Assembly: GCF_036046055.1 (NCBI RefSeq)
Contig: NZ_CP107939.1
Span: 5,766,001-5,830,000, forward strand
Direction: 5' to 3'
DNA from: Nocardia sp. NBC_00403
GTDB lineage: Bacteria > Actinomycetota > Actinomycetes > Mycobacteriales > Mycobacteriaceae
DNA length: 64,000 bases
Part shown: positions 45,916 through 55,228 of the stretch, piece after piece
Position numbering within the stretch: the first letter of the stretch is position 1
Layout: each line of letters opens with the position of its first letter
Notes under the pieces: model-generated
Told to the model about the DNA's origin: nothing
What the model saw: the letters and a program-made list of their open reading frames with translations, nothing else
Database searches by the model: none
Program-made: the position numbers and the translations under genes

Positions 45916-47073
45916 TCAGGTGGCAGGCGGGGGTGTCCAGCGCCGTGTGCGTGGGAGTGTGGACGAGACGCCGAAGTCTTGTTTGAGGTGTTCCGGGATG
46001 GCGTATTGCATGACGCGGCCGCGGGTCAGGGAACTGAGTTCGAAGCGGGTGGTGAGGTGGCCGAGGCGGTCCAGCGCCCATGCGCCCAGCGGGGATTTGT
46101 CCTCGATGGTTTCGAGGACTCCGAGCAGGCCGGGCACGGTTTTGACGGCGGTATCCCAAGCGGTGCGGGGTACTTGGAGCCAGTCAGCGCTCGTGTCGCC
46201 GATCAGGTAGCGGATGAGGGCGGAGACGACGGGGTCGAAGAGGGTGCCAGGGACAACCTCCTCGTAGAGGTCGATGAGTTGGCGGGTGAGGTGGACGCCT
46301 TCGTCGCTGGGACCCATGTAGCGGGTCAGGTAGGTGTCGAGGAATTCTCGGCCGGATTCGAGGTCTTTGGGCGCGTGCGCTTGGTCGACGCCGAGCATTG
46401 CGCCGACTACCCGCCATGCGTAGTAGTACGCCTCGGCCCCGTCGACGCTCATGTGGATGTTGAGCCGATGCAGACTGTCGAGGACGAGGATGGAGAACAG
46501 CATTTGGCCGCCGATCAAGTCTTCCTGGCAGATCGGCGTGCCGAGGGTGTCGGTGTCCCAACGGTTTTCCCTGGAGAGGTGGTGGCGGATCGATGCGTGC
46601 AGCAGCCGGACTTTCTGGACGGCGGGGATGAAGCGGCTGCCTGCTTCGAAGGCGTCGGGCTGCATCAGGTAGACGGTGAACTGCCCGGTCTCGGCCATGC
46701 GTTTGGAGGGGTACTCCAGGGAGTGCGTGGCCGACAGCAGTTTCGCGATATGCGGGACGAGGTAGCAGGCGGGCATAGCGGCAAAGGACAGAGCCGTGGA
46801 GATGTGCACGTTGTTGTCGATGAAGAACAGCCGGGCCTTCTCCATCTCACCCCAGTCCACCCAGGAGGGCGGAGCGCTGGTTTCGTGCAGGTATTCGCGG
46901 GCGATATCGGGCAGACCGTCGGGTAGGGGCGCGCCATGGGTGGAGACGTAGCGCATGAGGGTGTTGAACGTGCCGACCTCGCCACGTTCGAACAACGTGG
47001 CCACCGTTGAGTCGGCGAGTTCGTCACCATATTGCCGCAGTGCGTCCATCGACGTGTGGGTGTAGGTCACCAT
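45916..47073 (-). CDS. DUF2236 (MpaB/Lcp-like) haem oxygenase family protein
   Basis: The 385-residue helical protein has the DUF2236 core KVRLLHASIRHHL (K154, R156, H159, R163), the region that contacts haem in latex-clearing protein (Lcp), plus GQMLFSILVLDSLHRLNIHMS and WRVVGAMLGVD. Lcp proteins cleave polyisoprene; MpaB from fungi cleaves a farnesyl chain. The neighbouring prenyl-chain and terpene synthase genes fit a prenyl-type substrate here, as inference. No signal peptide is visible, unlike secreted Lcp. It lies 49 bp downstream of the polyprenyl synthase and is probably co-transcribed. Confidence 0.82.
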   Translation of the reverse strand: MVTYTHTSMDALRQYGDELADSTVATLFERGEVGTFNTLMRYVSTHGAPLPDGLPDIAREYLHETSAPPSWVDWGEMEKARLFFIDNNVHISTALSFAAMPACYLVPHIAKLLSATHSLEYPSKRMAETGQFTVYLMQPDAFEAGSRFIPAVQKVRLLHASIRHHLSRENRWDTDTLGTPICQEDLIGGQMLFSILVLDSLHRLNIHMSVDGAEAYYYAWRVVGAMLGVDQAHAPKDLESGREFLDTYLTRYMGPSDEGVHLTRQLIDLYEEVVPGTLFDPVVSALIRYLIGDTSADWLQVPRTAWDTAVKTVPGLLGVLETIEDKSPLGAWALDRLGHLTTRFELSSLTRGRVMQYAIPEHLKQDFGVSSTLPRTRRWTPPPAT

Positions 47074-47121
47074 GACTCCTTGTGTCGACGGCGAGACGGT
47101 GGAAGTGCTTCTGCCGCAAGG

Positions 47122-48174
47122 TCAATGCCTGCGTGTGGTGGCGGCGTGCGCGAGCTCGGTCAGAGCTCGGGCGGCGGGCGGCGGAACATCCAGGCCGACC
47201 AATACGTGTGCGGCCTCCTCGACCCGCTTGCCGATCATCCGTTCGATCAGTTCGGGAGATCCGACAAGGCTCATCAGCTCGCGCATCTCCTGGAGATCAT
47301 CGGGACCGAGATCGGGTCGATCCAGCAAGGTGTGCAACTGTTTTCGTTGTCTGCGATCGGCGGCCCGCCAAGTCTCGGCGAGCAGGGCGGTCGGACGGCG
47401 GGCGCGGAGGTCATCGAGGCTCGCCTTGCCGGTCCGGGCCGGATCGCCGAACAGGCCGAGCAGATCGTCGCGCAGCTGAAACGCCTCGCCGAGCGGTAAT
47501 CCATACGCGGAGAACGCTTTCAGCAGCCGGGGATCGGCGCCGGCCAGCGCGCCGCCGATGAGCAACGGCTGTTCGACGGTGTACTTCGCCGTCTTGTACC
47601 GGACCACCTTCAACGATTCTGCGGTGTCCGGTGCCGCGCCGGTGCAGAGAATCTCCAAGCACTCACCTGCGATCAACTCCCGCGCCAGCGCCGCCCACAG
47701 TGGACGCGCGCGCGATAGATACGCCGCAGGCAGTCCGCTGAGAATGAACAACTGCCCGGCCGACGCCATCAACAGATCCCCGACCAGCATGGCGAGGGCC
47801 CTGGCAGACTTCTTGGTGTTCGGGCGCCCGCGCAACGGTGTGCGCAGAGCGATCTGTGCGGTGGGCAGGCCGTGCCGCAGCGGGCTGTCGTCGATGATGT
47901 CGTCCTGCACGCTGGCCGCCGCGTGCACCAACTCCATCGCCGCCGCGGCCCGCACGAGCGCGTCACTGTCCGGTTGTCCCGCTGCCCGCCAGCCCCAGTA
48001 GCAGAACGCCGCCCGCAACCGTTTGCCGTGCGTTGTCGCCACCACGATCTGATCGGCCACCGGCCGCAGTTGCGGGTCGACCGCCAGGAGTTGGTCATTC
48101 TCCTGTGCGACGAACTGCTCGAGTGTGGTGTCGATGCGGGCCTTGAACGCAGCGGGGTCGTATCGGTCAGACAT
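47122..48174 (-). CDS. Polyprenyl diphosphate synthase (IdsA/GrcC-type trans-prenyltransferase)
   Basis: The 350-residue enzyme has the first Asp-rich motif VQDDIIDDSPLRHG (D91-D95, R100), GKRLRA (K51-R52), KTAKYT (194-199) and the second motif LRDDLLGLFGD (D236-D237). Small residues (Ala) at the fourth and fifth places before the first motif, where short-chain enzymes have aromatics, suggest a C20 or longer product. It condenses IPP onto allylic diphosphates in the cytosol. The ATG at 48174 overlaps the small upstream gene by eight bases; longer frames are spurious. Confidence 0.9.
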   Translation of the reverse strand: MSDRYDPAAFKARIDTTLEQFVAQENDQLLAVDPQLRPVADQIVVATTHGKRLRAAFCYWGWRAAGQPDSDALVRAAAAMELVHAAASVQDDIIDDSPLRHGLPTAQIALRTPLRGRPNTKKSARALAMLVGDLLMASAGQLFILSGLPAAYLSRARPLWAALARELIAGECLEILCTGAAPDTAESLKVVRYKTAKYTVEQPLLIGGALAGADPRLLKAFSAYGLPLGEAFQLRDDLLGLFGDPARTGKASLDDLRARRPTALLAETWRAADRRQRKQLHTLLDRPDLGPDDLQEMRELMSLVGSPELIERMIGKRVEEAAHVLVGLDVPPPAARALTELAHAATTRRH

Positions 48175-48448
48175 CGCGCGAGGCAGCACGTCGCGCCGCA
48201 GCCCGCTGAGCGAGGATCTCCAGGTGGGCCGGAGGAGCGGTGGCATACCGGTCCAATGCCAGCCTGCCGCGCGCCTTCAGATCCGCGTCCGCCTCACCGG
48301 CCAGTGCCACCAGGTCCGACCGCCGCAGTAGTCCCCACATACGGCCAACCATCGGTCCGACGCGGCTGAGTGTCAGTTCGGCTAGACCGGCCGCTAAAAG
48401 CAGGGCGTCCTCGCCACGAGATCCGGGATGATCCGACTTTTGCGACAT
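48167..48448 (-). CDS. Small helical protein coupled to polyprenyl synthase
   Basis: The 93-residue product MSQKSDHPGSRGEDALLLAAGLAEL... is Ala/Leu/Arg-rich and predicted all-helical, with ILAQRAAARRAASRDV at the end. I do not recognise a family. It ends within the start of the polyprenyl synthase (8-bp overlap), so translation is coupled. It may be a partner or a helper of the synthase. It is divergent from the fusion terpene synthase gene 433 bp away. Confidence 0.6.
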   Translation of the reverse strand: MSQKSDHPGSRGEDALLLAAGLAELTLSRVGPMVGRMWGLLRRSDLVALAGEADADLKARGRLALDRYATAPPAHLEILAQRAAARRAASRDV

Positions 48449-48881
48449 GCGACCACGCCTCCATCCACACGACCGGTACCTGACGCCGTGCGGTCCCGAG
48501 AACAGGATGGAATGGCCCGGCCAACACAGTGTGACACCGGCTCCACTCGGACACGCCGAGAATCTTGGCACAACAGCGAAGCAGATTCTCGCCCATCACC
48601 CAAGATCAGCAGGCTAGCGAAGACTCGGAACCACCCCCACGGTGCCACTAGGAGAACCGCGAACGCCGAGGTGTACCAGCACATTTCGTCCGGCTGGCCC
48701 GCAAGCTCGCGGATGGTCTTGACAGCTACGGGAATCCGGCTTCATCTCGAGCACCCCGAGCTGGCAGCACCCAAGATGCCGAGGCACCAAAATTGGCTGA
48801 TACCAACATCTTCCGCGCCAGTGTGGTGTCAAATTGCCATTGATCGACCTTTGTTCGATGTAACCAGTCAGGAGTGCCCGC
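48449..48881. other. Divergent control region of the terpenoid locus
   Basis: These 433 bp separate two divergent transcripts. A TTGACA at 48719 on the plus strand could be a -35 element for the fusion gene; no clear operator or riboswitch was found. Confidence 0.4.
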
Positions 48882-50888
48882 GTGCCACGTGAAATCGATT
48901 CGGCTGTCTTCCCGCATCTGGATGCGGACTTGGACCGCGTCCGTGACGTTCTCGGCCCCGTGCAATTGGAGGGCAGGCCCGAACTGGCCGCACTCACCGA
49001 CGAAGGGCCCGACACCTCTCGCCGTCTGGTCCGCCCTACGTTGACCTTGTTGTCGTACTACCTGCTGACCGATCCCGCGGTCCCGGCCGAGGACCGGGTG
49101 GTGCGCGCCGCTGCTGCCGTCGAGTTGCTCCATCTGGGTTCGCTTTACCACGACGACGTCGTCGATCACGCGTACGAGCGTCGAGGCCGTCCCAGCGCCA
49201 ACGCGGTGTGGGGTTCGCATATGGCCGTATTGGGTGGAGACTCCGTGATACTCACGAGCGTGCGCATGCTGGCCGAACTCGGCCAGCGCGAAGTTCTCGC
49301 GGGGGCGAGCGCGGGTGAGCAGATGTGCGCGGGCATGGTGATCGAGGCCGCCGACCTCTACGTAGCCTCCCGCAGCGAGCAGTCCTACCTGGACGCGATC
49401 GACGGCAAGACCGCGGCGGTGCTGTCGCTGGCATGCCGGGTGGGCGCGATGCAGGCCGGCCGCCACGAGGATGAAGAAGAGGCGTTGGCCCGGTTCGGTC
49501 GACACTTCGGGCTGGCCTACCAGCTGTATGACGACATCCTCGACCTGACCTCGACCGCCGAAGAAACGGGCAAGCCCGTCAACGCGGATCTGCCCGAAGG
49601 CATCTACACACTGCCCGTGATCCGCGCCGCTGCCCGCGACCAGGACCTTGCCAACATGCTGCGCAGAACAATGACGCGTGAGCAAGCCGTACATGCCCAA
49701 GAGCTCGTCGTCGCCTCCGGCGCCGTGGACGAAGCACAAGCGAGGGCCGATGAATTCATGGACCAGGCCGCCGGCCAGCTCGCCGCCCTGCCCGTTGCAC
49801 TGAGCGCCCGCCACGCAATGACCGCCTACGCCCGGTCCATACTCGACCGGCGAACTCCTGGCCCCGCGGTCCACCGGCAGTCGACACAGCCACCCGGGGC
49901 TCACAGCGATGCGCTCCCGCCGCAGGTCGCGCAACGGTTGAGGAGCTGGATGGTGGACACCGGCCTTGTCGTCTCCCCGGGCGAGGCCGACTACCACCGG
50001 TGGACAGGAGCGATCCGGATCCCGCGACACTGGGCCCCAGCAGTGGACCCGGCTGTTGAACAGACCGCCTACCGCATGGCCGTGCTGCTCCTTGCGTGGG
50101 ACGACCTGTTCGAGGATCCGCAGCTGACCGACCCGGAAGCCGTGACCGCGCTGAGGCGTGGCATGGTGGCAACACTGCGCCAGGACCCGGAGAAGCCGTG
50201 GAGGCCCGGCGCGATCCCGACGTCGTGGGCGAGTTTGTGGCCGCGGCTGCGCGAGGGCCGGAGCGCCCGCTGGCAGGAGCGGTTCCTCGACGGCCTCGAG
50301 GAGTGGTGCGAAGCCTGCGAACGCGAAGCGCACCACCGCATCAACGGCTACATCCCGCCCACGGCCGACTACCTGCCGCTGCGGATGTCGACCAGCGGGA
50401 TCGAAACCGCCCTCGCCTGCATGGAGGTGCACCAGGGCCGGGAACTGCCGCCGAAGCTGCGCAACCACCCGGTGATCCGCCGTCTCGAGGAACTCGCCTT
50501 CTGGGTGACCTTCGTGGAGAACGACCTGGTGGGATTGGATCAGGACGAGGCCGACCAAGTCCCCTACAACCTGGTGCGGGCGGTCCGTCACGAGACCGGC
50601 TGCACCCGCCGCGAAGCCGTCGAGCAGCTGCAGCGCCAGGTGGCGGATCAACGCGCCCAGCTCGAGGCGCTGATCCGCTACGTCCCCGCGCTCCTGCGCG
50701 TGCTTCCCGGACTGTCGGGCCAGGGGAAGGACTACGCGGAGATATACAGGAACATGACGAACGTGGGGCTCTGGGCGCGTGAGAGCGATCGGTACGAGCA
50801 AACCTCGTCTTCCGCGGCGCCGGACTTGGAACGCTTGCGCCGTGAGATCTACTACCCGGCCACCCAACCGGCCCCTATCGCGCCGTAA
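48882..50888 (+). CDS. Prenyltransferase-terpene synthase fusion (PT-TS bifunctional terpene synthase)
   Basis: The 668-residue protein carries two complete domains. Residues 1-325 are a trans-polyprenyl synthase with YHDDVVDH (D91-D95) and YDDILDL (D217-D221). G86 and S87 before the first motif point to a C20 or longer chain. After a linker (about 325-345), residues 345-668 are a class I terpene synthase: DDLFED (407-412), pyrophosphate sensor R501, NSE-type NDLVGLDQDE (547-556, Gly551 for the usual Ser) and RY (637-638). R501 lies 46 residues before the triad, as in bacterial cyclases. GTG start follows AGGAG. It should make and cyclise its own diphosphate. Fungal chimeras have the opposite domain order. 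Confidence 0.9.
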   Translation: MPREIDSAVFPHLDADLDRVRDVLGPVQLEGRPELAALTDEGPDTSRRLVRPTLTLLSYYLLTDPAVPAEDRVVRAAAAVELLHLGSLYHDDVVDHAYERRGRPSANAVWGSHMAVLGGDSVILTSVRMLAELGQREVLAGASAGEQMCAGMVIEAADLYVASRSEQSYLDAIDGKTAAVLSLACRVGAMQAGRHEDEEEALARFGRHFGLAYQLYDDILDLTSTAEETGKPVNADLPEGIYTLPVIRAAARDQDLANMLRRTMTREQAVHAQELVVASGAVDEAQARADEFMDQAAGQLAALPVALSARHAMTAYARSILDRRTPGPAVHRQSTQPPGAHSDALPPQVAQRLRSWMVDTGLVVSPGEADYHRWTGAIRIPRHWAPAVDPAVEQTAYRMAVLLLAWDDLFEDPQLTDPEAVTALRRGMVATLRQDPEKPWRPGAIPTSWASLWPRLREGRSARWQERFLDGLEEWCEACEREAHHRINGYIPPTADYLPLRMSTSGIETALACMEVHQGRELPPKLRNHPVIRRLEELAFWVTFVENDLVGLDQDEADQVPYNLVRAVRHETGCTRREAVEQLQRQVADQRAQLEALIRYVPALLRVLPGLSGQGKDYAEIYRNMTNVGLWARESDRYEQTSSSAAPDLERLRREIYYPATQPAPIAP

Positions 50889-50908
50889 GCCACCGCAATC
50901 GGCAAAGC

Positions 50909-50953
50909 AGGGTGTCCCGCGCGATACACCGTGATGGTCGCGCGGGACGCCCT
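50909..50953. terminator. Strong hairpin terminator after the fusion terpene synthase
   Basis: AGGGTGTCCCGCGCGA pairs with TCGCGCGGGACGCCCT at 15 of 16 positions around a 13-base loop, between convergent genes. Confidence 0.8.
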
Positions 50954-50954
50954 C

Positions 50955-51773
50955 TCAGTGCTTCGTCGGCTGTCCGGACTTCGTCGGTCCGGGGAGGCGG
51001 ATCCACATCGTGGGTCGCAGCGACGAGCGGGTGCGCAGATGGAAAGCGACCAGCCCGAGCAGGGCGCTCGCGGTGAACCAAACCACTTGCACGGCGAAAC
51101 CCGCGAATGAGGTGGTGTCGGAGAAACCGGCCGCGGTCGAAGCCTGCATCGCCCCGTAGGAGGGCAGCCAGCGCACGAAGTCGCTGTCCGCCCCAGCGCT
51201 GGCGATGGGGTTCTGCACCGCCAGGTCGAAGCAGGTGATCATCGCGATGGCGAACATCCCCTCCACCTCGCGGCGCAGCAGGGCCCCGAGACCGACACCC
51301 AGCGCCCCGTAGGTCATCGCCGCACCGAAAAGCGCCGCAGCGAGCTGGACAGGCCGGCGAGGCGACCAGTAGCAGCAGATCACCGCGGTGGCGTACGCGC
51401 AGACCACCACCGAGGCCACCACCAGGCAGGCAATCTTCGCCAGCCCCAAAGCAACCCGGGGATACCCGGCCATCGACAGACGCCGGTCGAATGCTCCGCT
51501 GCTGAACGTTGCCGCGAACATCATGAACCCGATGATCAAGCAGACCGCCGTCAGCGCACCACTGATCTGAGCGAGCTCATTGCCGTTGGCACGCAACACC
51601 AGACCGGTGCCGCGAAGCCGGAACGGCACCTCGATATCGGTGACGGCCACGCGCACCAGAGTGATCGAGGCGGGGATGAAGGCAGCCACCAGCAGCATGG
51701 CGAACCGGTTACGAGCATGCTCGATGAGGCCGTAGCGCGTGGCGATCAGAAACAGCCGCACACCCTCGCTCAT
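50955..51773 (-). CDS. ABC-2 type transporter permease
   Basis: The 272-residue membrane protein has about six hydrophobic helices and no soluble domain. The start MSEGVRLF at 51773 overlaps the ATPase stop by four bases. It resembles ABC-2 exporters for drugs, lipids or polymers. Since it sits beside the terpene synthase locus, export of a terpenoid or self-protection is possible but unproven. The last about 15 residues are cytosolic and basic. Confidence 0.85.
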   Translation of the reverse strand: MSEGVRLFLIATRYGLIEHARNRFAMLLVAAFIPASITLVRVAVTDIEVPFRLRGTGLVLRANGNELAQISGALTAVCLIIGFMMFAATFSSGAFDRRLSMAGYPRVALGLAKIACLVVASVVVCAYATAVICCYWSPRRPVQLAAALFGAAMTYGALGVGLGALLRREVEGMFAIAMITCFDLAVQNPIASAGADSDFVRWLPSYGAMQASTAAGFSDTTSFAGFAVQVVWFTASALLGLVAFHLRTRSSLRPTMWIRLPGPTKSGQPTKH

Positions 51774-52378
51774 CCGGCCTTCTCCTGTCTGCTGTGTAGG
51801 ACACCCTCGTGCAACCGCCACACCTGATCCAGCTTGTCGGTGTCGTGGGCCAGATGCGAGACGATCAGAACCGACCGGCCGGTGTCACGGAACTCGGCGA
51901 CCAGATCCCAGAAACGCAGATACGTCTCCCAATCGAAACCCTGATACGGCTCATCGAGCAGCAAAACCTGCGGATCATGCATCACCGACAACGTCAAGTT
52001 CAGCTTCTGCCGCGTGCCGCCGCTCAACGTCGCGACCCGCTCACCGGCATAGTCGGAGAAACGCAAGATCTCCATGGTCGCCTCGGCCCGCCGCAAGTCC
52101 GGGATCGCATAGGCCGCTGCGAAGAAATCCAGGTGCTGACGAACCGTGAACGCATCGTTCAACACCACCTGCTGCGGGCAGTAACCGAACCGCCCACGAT
52201 GCCGGACCACCCCCCGATCCGGTCGCAGCCCCCCGGAGAGGACCTTCAACAACGTCGACTTGCCCGCGCCGTTCTCACCAACGATCCCCACCAACATTCC
52301 GGCCGGCAACACGAGGTCGATACCACGCAACACCGATCGCCTGCCATATGAATGGTGGACGTCCTCCACTTCCATCAA
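51770..52378 (-). CDS. ABC transporter ATP-binding protein
   Basis: The 202-residue ATPase has Walker A GENGAGKST (34-42), Q-loop YCPQQ, signature LSGGTRQK, Walker B VLLLDEP and switch His in IVSHLAHD. It is shorter than most (about 230-300), with no C-terminal extension. It is coupled to the permease by ATGA. The two make a minimal ABC-2 exporter. No clear promoter or regulator lies upstream. Confidence 0.92.
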   Translation of the reverse strand: MMEVEDVHHSYGRRSVLRGIDLVLPAGMLVGIVGENGAGKSTLLKVLSGGLRPDRGVVRHRGRFGYCPQQVVLNDAFTVRQHLDFFAAAYAIPDLRRAEATMEILRFSDYAGERVATLSGGTRQKLNLTLSVMHDPQVLLLDEPYQGFDWETYLRFWDLVAEFRDTGRSVLIVSHLAHDTDKLDQVWRLHEGVLHSRQEKAG

Positions 52379-52810
52379 CGCCCCTTACCTGCCATCGACC
52401 CAGGAGCCCGGCAACCGCCCGAATGCTACCAACAAACAACGAAAGCCCATGCCAGGACGGCCAATTCGCGGCACGCACGCCGCCGACAGGGTGGCCGGCC
52501 GCCCAGGATGTTGGATTTCAGCTCCAGCTAGTGGGCTTCGATCGATGACCCGGCGCGAACGCACACGTCAACTCTCCCAACACATCCGGCTTGACATCCG
52601 ACCCAAGCCGCTTACTGAGCGGGATTGGCCGAGTCGTATGCTTCCGACGCCAGCCGCGGACGCCACCGGCCGTTCTCCGGAACAGCCCCGGTCGCAGCGG
52701 CCTCTTCTCTTCAACCCAAGTGACACAGCAGCCGCGGCTACCGGCAGCTCACGACGGCCGCACTGCCGGGGTGCCCAATCCCGCATAGCCAGGGAGGGCT
52801 TTCGGTGATG
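52379..52810. other. 430-bp stretch downstream of a broken gene
   Basis: No frame with family similarity. It may hold the eroded remainder of the squalene/phytoene synthase gene. Confidence 0.4.
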
Positions 52811-53029
52811 CCCCCCGGCAGGGCCACTGTCGCAGAGGTCATCGGTGTAGCGCGCCAACGCCACTGCGGCGGCTATGTGCGGCAGGCTCTCCGGCGGAGC
52901 CAAGACCCACAGCGGCCCCCAGCCCTCGAAATGCCTGGGCAGGAGATACCGCGCTGCAGCCGAAAAATCGGCACGCGCCGTGTCGCCCCGTACCCCTGCT
53001 GCATCCAGACAACGTCGCCACGTCCGCAT
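52811..53029 (-). pseudogene. Squalene/phytoene synthase-family N-terminal fragment
   Basis: MRTWRRCLDAAGVR, DFSAAARYLLPRHFEGWGP and ALARYTDDLCDSGP form the first 70 residues of an actinobacterial trans-isoprenyl synthase, including the Asp-rich DDxxD motif. Beyond that the sequence loses similarity; a family protein has about 300 residues. It is another prenyl-diphosphate-using gene lost from this locus. Confidence 0.75.
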
Positions 53030-53310
53030 GGACACGCCCCTAAGATTGGCTGTTACGCAAAGGAATTCGACTGCACCCCTGCATTCCCACCGGCAGTGTG
53101 GATCAAGGATGTTTCCGGCCCAACGCGCTGAACGAGATTCAGCGCGGAGAAGGCTTTTTGAGCCGTAACACCCTCCGTCTGGCCACACGCGAGGGACTGG
53201 GATGCATTGCGCCACAACGTGAACCGCTCTACACCGCGCACCCACCGCCGCCCTTAGCATGACTCTTCTCGCGACTGCTTCGAGCCCACCAGCACGCATC
53301 TGTGGGTGCC

Positions 53311-53805
53311 TCAGTCGGATGATGTGGTTGGGCTCCTGGGTGTGCGAAGGGTCCGGCGGACGGTGTTGCGGAGCCAGTGGTGGGCTCCGTCGGCTGTGTG
53401 TCGGGGGTGCCAGGCCATGCTGATGGTCAGTGGCGGCAGTGCCAGGGGGATGTCGAGGAGGTGCAGTCCGAGGGCGGTTGCGTCGTTGGTGAGGGGCGAC
53501 GGGTCGGCGCCGGGGAGTGCGGCTGGTGCGAGGCAGACGATGTCGCTGCGGGTGGTGAGGGTCATGGCGGCCAAGTGGTTGGGGAGGACGACGCTGACTC
53601 GCCGTTGGAGGTTCTGCTGGGCCAGCGCGGTGTCGAGTGGGCCGGTGCACCGGCCACGGCGGCTGACCGCGACGTGTTGGGCGGCAGCGAGCCGGGCCGG
53701 GGTCAAGGGTTCTTCGGTGAGGTGGTGGCCGGGCCGGACGGCCGCCACCATGCCCGTGAACTGCCGTTTCGGCCCGAGGTGACACGGAGTCAGAGGCGTG
53801 TCAGC
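53311..53805 (-). pseudogene. LysR regulator, C-terminal effector-domain fragment
   Basis: The frame reads GMVAAVRPGHHLTEEPLTP, SVVLPNHLAAMTLTTRSDIVCLAP and SMAWHPRHTADGAHHWLRNTV, the second half of a LysR substrate-binding domain. The HTH half is gone. It faces the serine hydrolase gene divergently, the usual place for its former target. Confidence 0.7.
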
Positions 53806-53878
53806 ACGGTGACGGTCCGGTGTCAGGACGGGGGGCGATTGTGGTTTTCGTTGAACGCCACACCAGAGACGAGGAACC

Positions 53879-55228
53879 ATGAAAACCCAACCCCCACTCG
53901 CGATCACGGCGACCAGGACGCGCATCGACGGCGTGCACCAGCTCCCGGTCCTCCCCGGCAAGGCCGAGGATGAGGTTCCAGAAACAACCAGGGGCACCAA
54001 AGACAACAGCGCCCGGATACCGCGGGTCTTCCGGCGGGTGGCGGTCACGGCGCTGGCGGCCACGCTGCTGACCGGGGCAGCCGCACTTGGGCCGGCCACC
54101 GCGGACAACCCAGCAGTGCCGGATGCCCCAGCCGGGCAGGATCGCCCGGAGCTGCAGCAGGCCATCCAGGAGATCGTCGATGCCGGTATCACCGGGGTGC
54201 AGCTGCGCGTGCACGATCAGCGAGGCGAGTGGGTCGGCAGCGCCGGGGTGCGCGAGCTGGGCCAGGCCGCGAAGCCGCCTACGGACGGGCGGTTCCGGAT
54301 CGGCAGCGCCACCAAGACCTTCTACTCGACCGTGGTGCTGCAACTGGTGGCCGAGGGCAAGATCGGGCTGGACGCCCCGGCAGCCGACTACCTTCCCGAG
54401 TTCGGGCTGGACCGGCGGATCACGGTGCGGATGCTGTTGCAGCACACCAGCGGGTTGTTCAACTACACCGGCGAGTACTACCCCGACGGGACGGTCGCGG
54501 CGGGGATCGTCTGGCAGGGCAAAGCCTGGGTGGACAACCGATTCCACACCTATCCACCGGAGGAGTTGGTGCGGCTGGCGTTGGCCAAGCCGACGCGGTT
54601 CGAGCCGGGGACGGACTGGAGTTATTCCAACACCAACTACGCGCTGGCCAGACTGCTGATCGAAAAGGTCACCGGCAGCTCGTACGCCGACGAGATACAG
54701 CGGCGGATCCTGCGGCCGCTCGAGCTGTCGGACACTGTGGTGCCTGGCGCCTCGCCGGAGATCGCCGAGCCGCACGCGCACGGCTACTACAAGTACGAAG
54801 ACGGCGGGCAGTGGAAGACGGTCGACGTCACCCGTCAGAACCCCTCCTGGATCTCCGCCGGCGGCGACATGATCTCGACCACCGAGGATCTCCACACGTT
54901 CTTCTCCGGGCTGCTGGGCGGGAAACTCCTCCCGGCCGCGCTGCTGGCCGAGATGAGCAAGGGGCACCCGACGCCCGACCCGAAGATGAGCTATGGCCTC
55001 GGGCTGGAGGTGCGGACCGTGGACTGCGGCGGCACCGTCCTGTCCTCCGACGGCGGCGTCCAGGGCTACGGGACGCTGTTGCGCAGCACGGCCGATGGCA
55101 GTAGGACCCTGGAGGCCTCGCTGACCTACGTGGACGCTGATCAACAGCACGCCCCGGTGGAAGCGCAGCTGAATGCGGTACAGAGGCTCACCAACGAGGG
55201 GTTCTGCGGCGGGCAAGCCGCGGGCTGA
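53879..55228 (+). CDS. Secreted serine hydrolase (beta-lactamase/D-Ala-D-Ala carboxypeptidase family)
   Basis: The 449-residue exported protein has catalytic S143-x-x-K146 (GSATKTF), Y249-S-N251 and a C-terminal SSDGG motif in place of KTG. The first 45 residues precede a typical hydrophobic signal (VAVTALAATLLTG) with VFRR before it; GAGGAA ahead of the ATG supports this long start. Members of the serine beta-lactamase/esterase clade cleave D-Ala peptides or esters. The flanking LysR relic suggests it was once regulated by it. Confidence 0.88.
   Translation: MKTQPPLAITATRTRIDGVHQLPVLPGKAEDEVPETTRGTKDNSARIPRVFRRVAVTALAATLLTGAAALGPATADNPAVPDAPAGQDRPELQQAIQEIVDAGITGVQLRVHDQRGEWVGSAGVRELGQAAKPPTDGRFRIGSATKTFYSTVVLQLVAEGKIGLDAPAADYLPEFGLDRRITVRMLLQHTSGLFNYTGEYYPDGTVAAGIVWQGKAWVDNRFHTYPPEELVRLALAKPTRFEPGTDWSYSNTNYALARLLIEKVTGSSYADEIQRRILRPLELSDTVVPGASPEIAEPHAHGYYKYEDGGQWKTVDVTRQNPSWISAGGDMISTTEDLHTFFSGLLGGKLLPAALLAEMSKGHPTPDPKMSYGLGLEVRTVDCGGTVLSSDGGVQGYGTLLRSTADGSRTLEASLTYVDADQQHAPVEAQLNAVQRLTNEGFCGGQAAG

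Noticed and set aside
48726..50867. 713-codon minus-strand open frame
   Set aside because: Antisense shadow of the PT-TS fusion; composition follows GC-rich third positions and no domain is visible.
52568..53785. 405-codon minus-strand frame
   Set aside because: Only residues 253-325 resemble a protein (squalene/phytoene synthase start); the rest is a chance frame antisense or out of frame to other relics.
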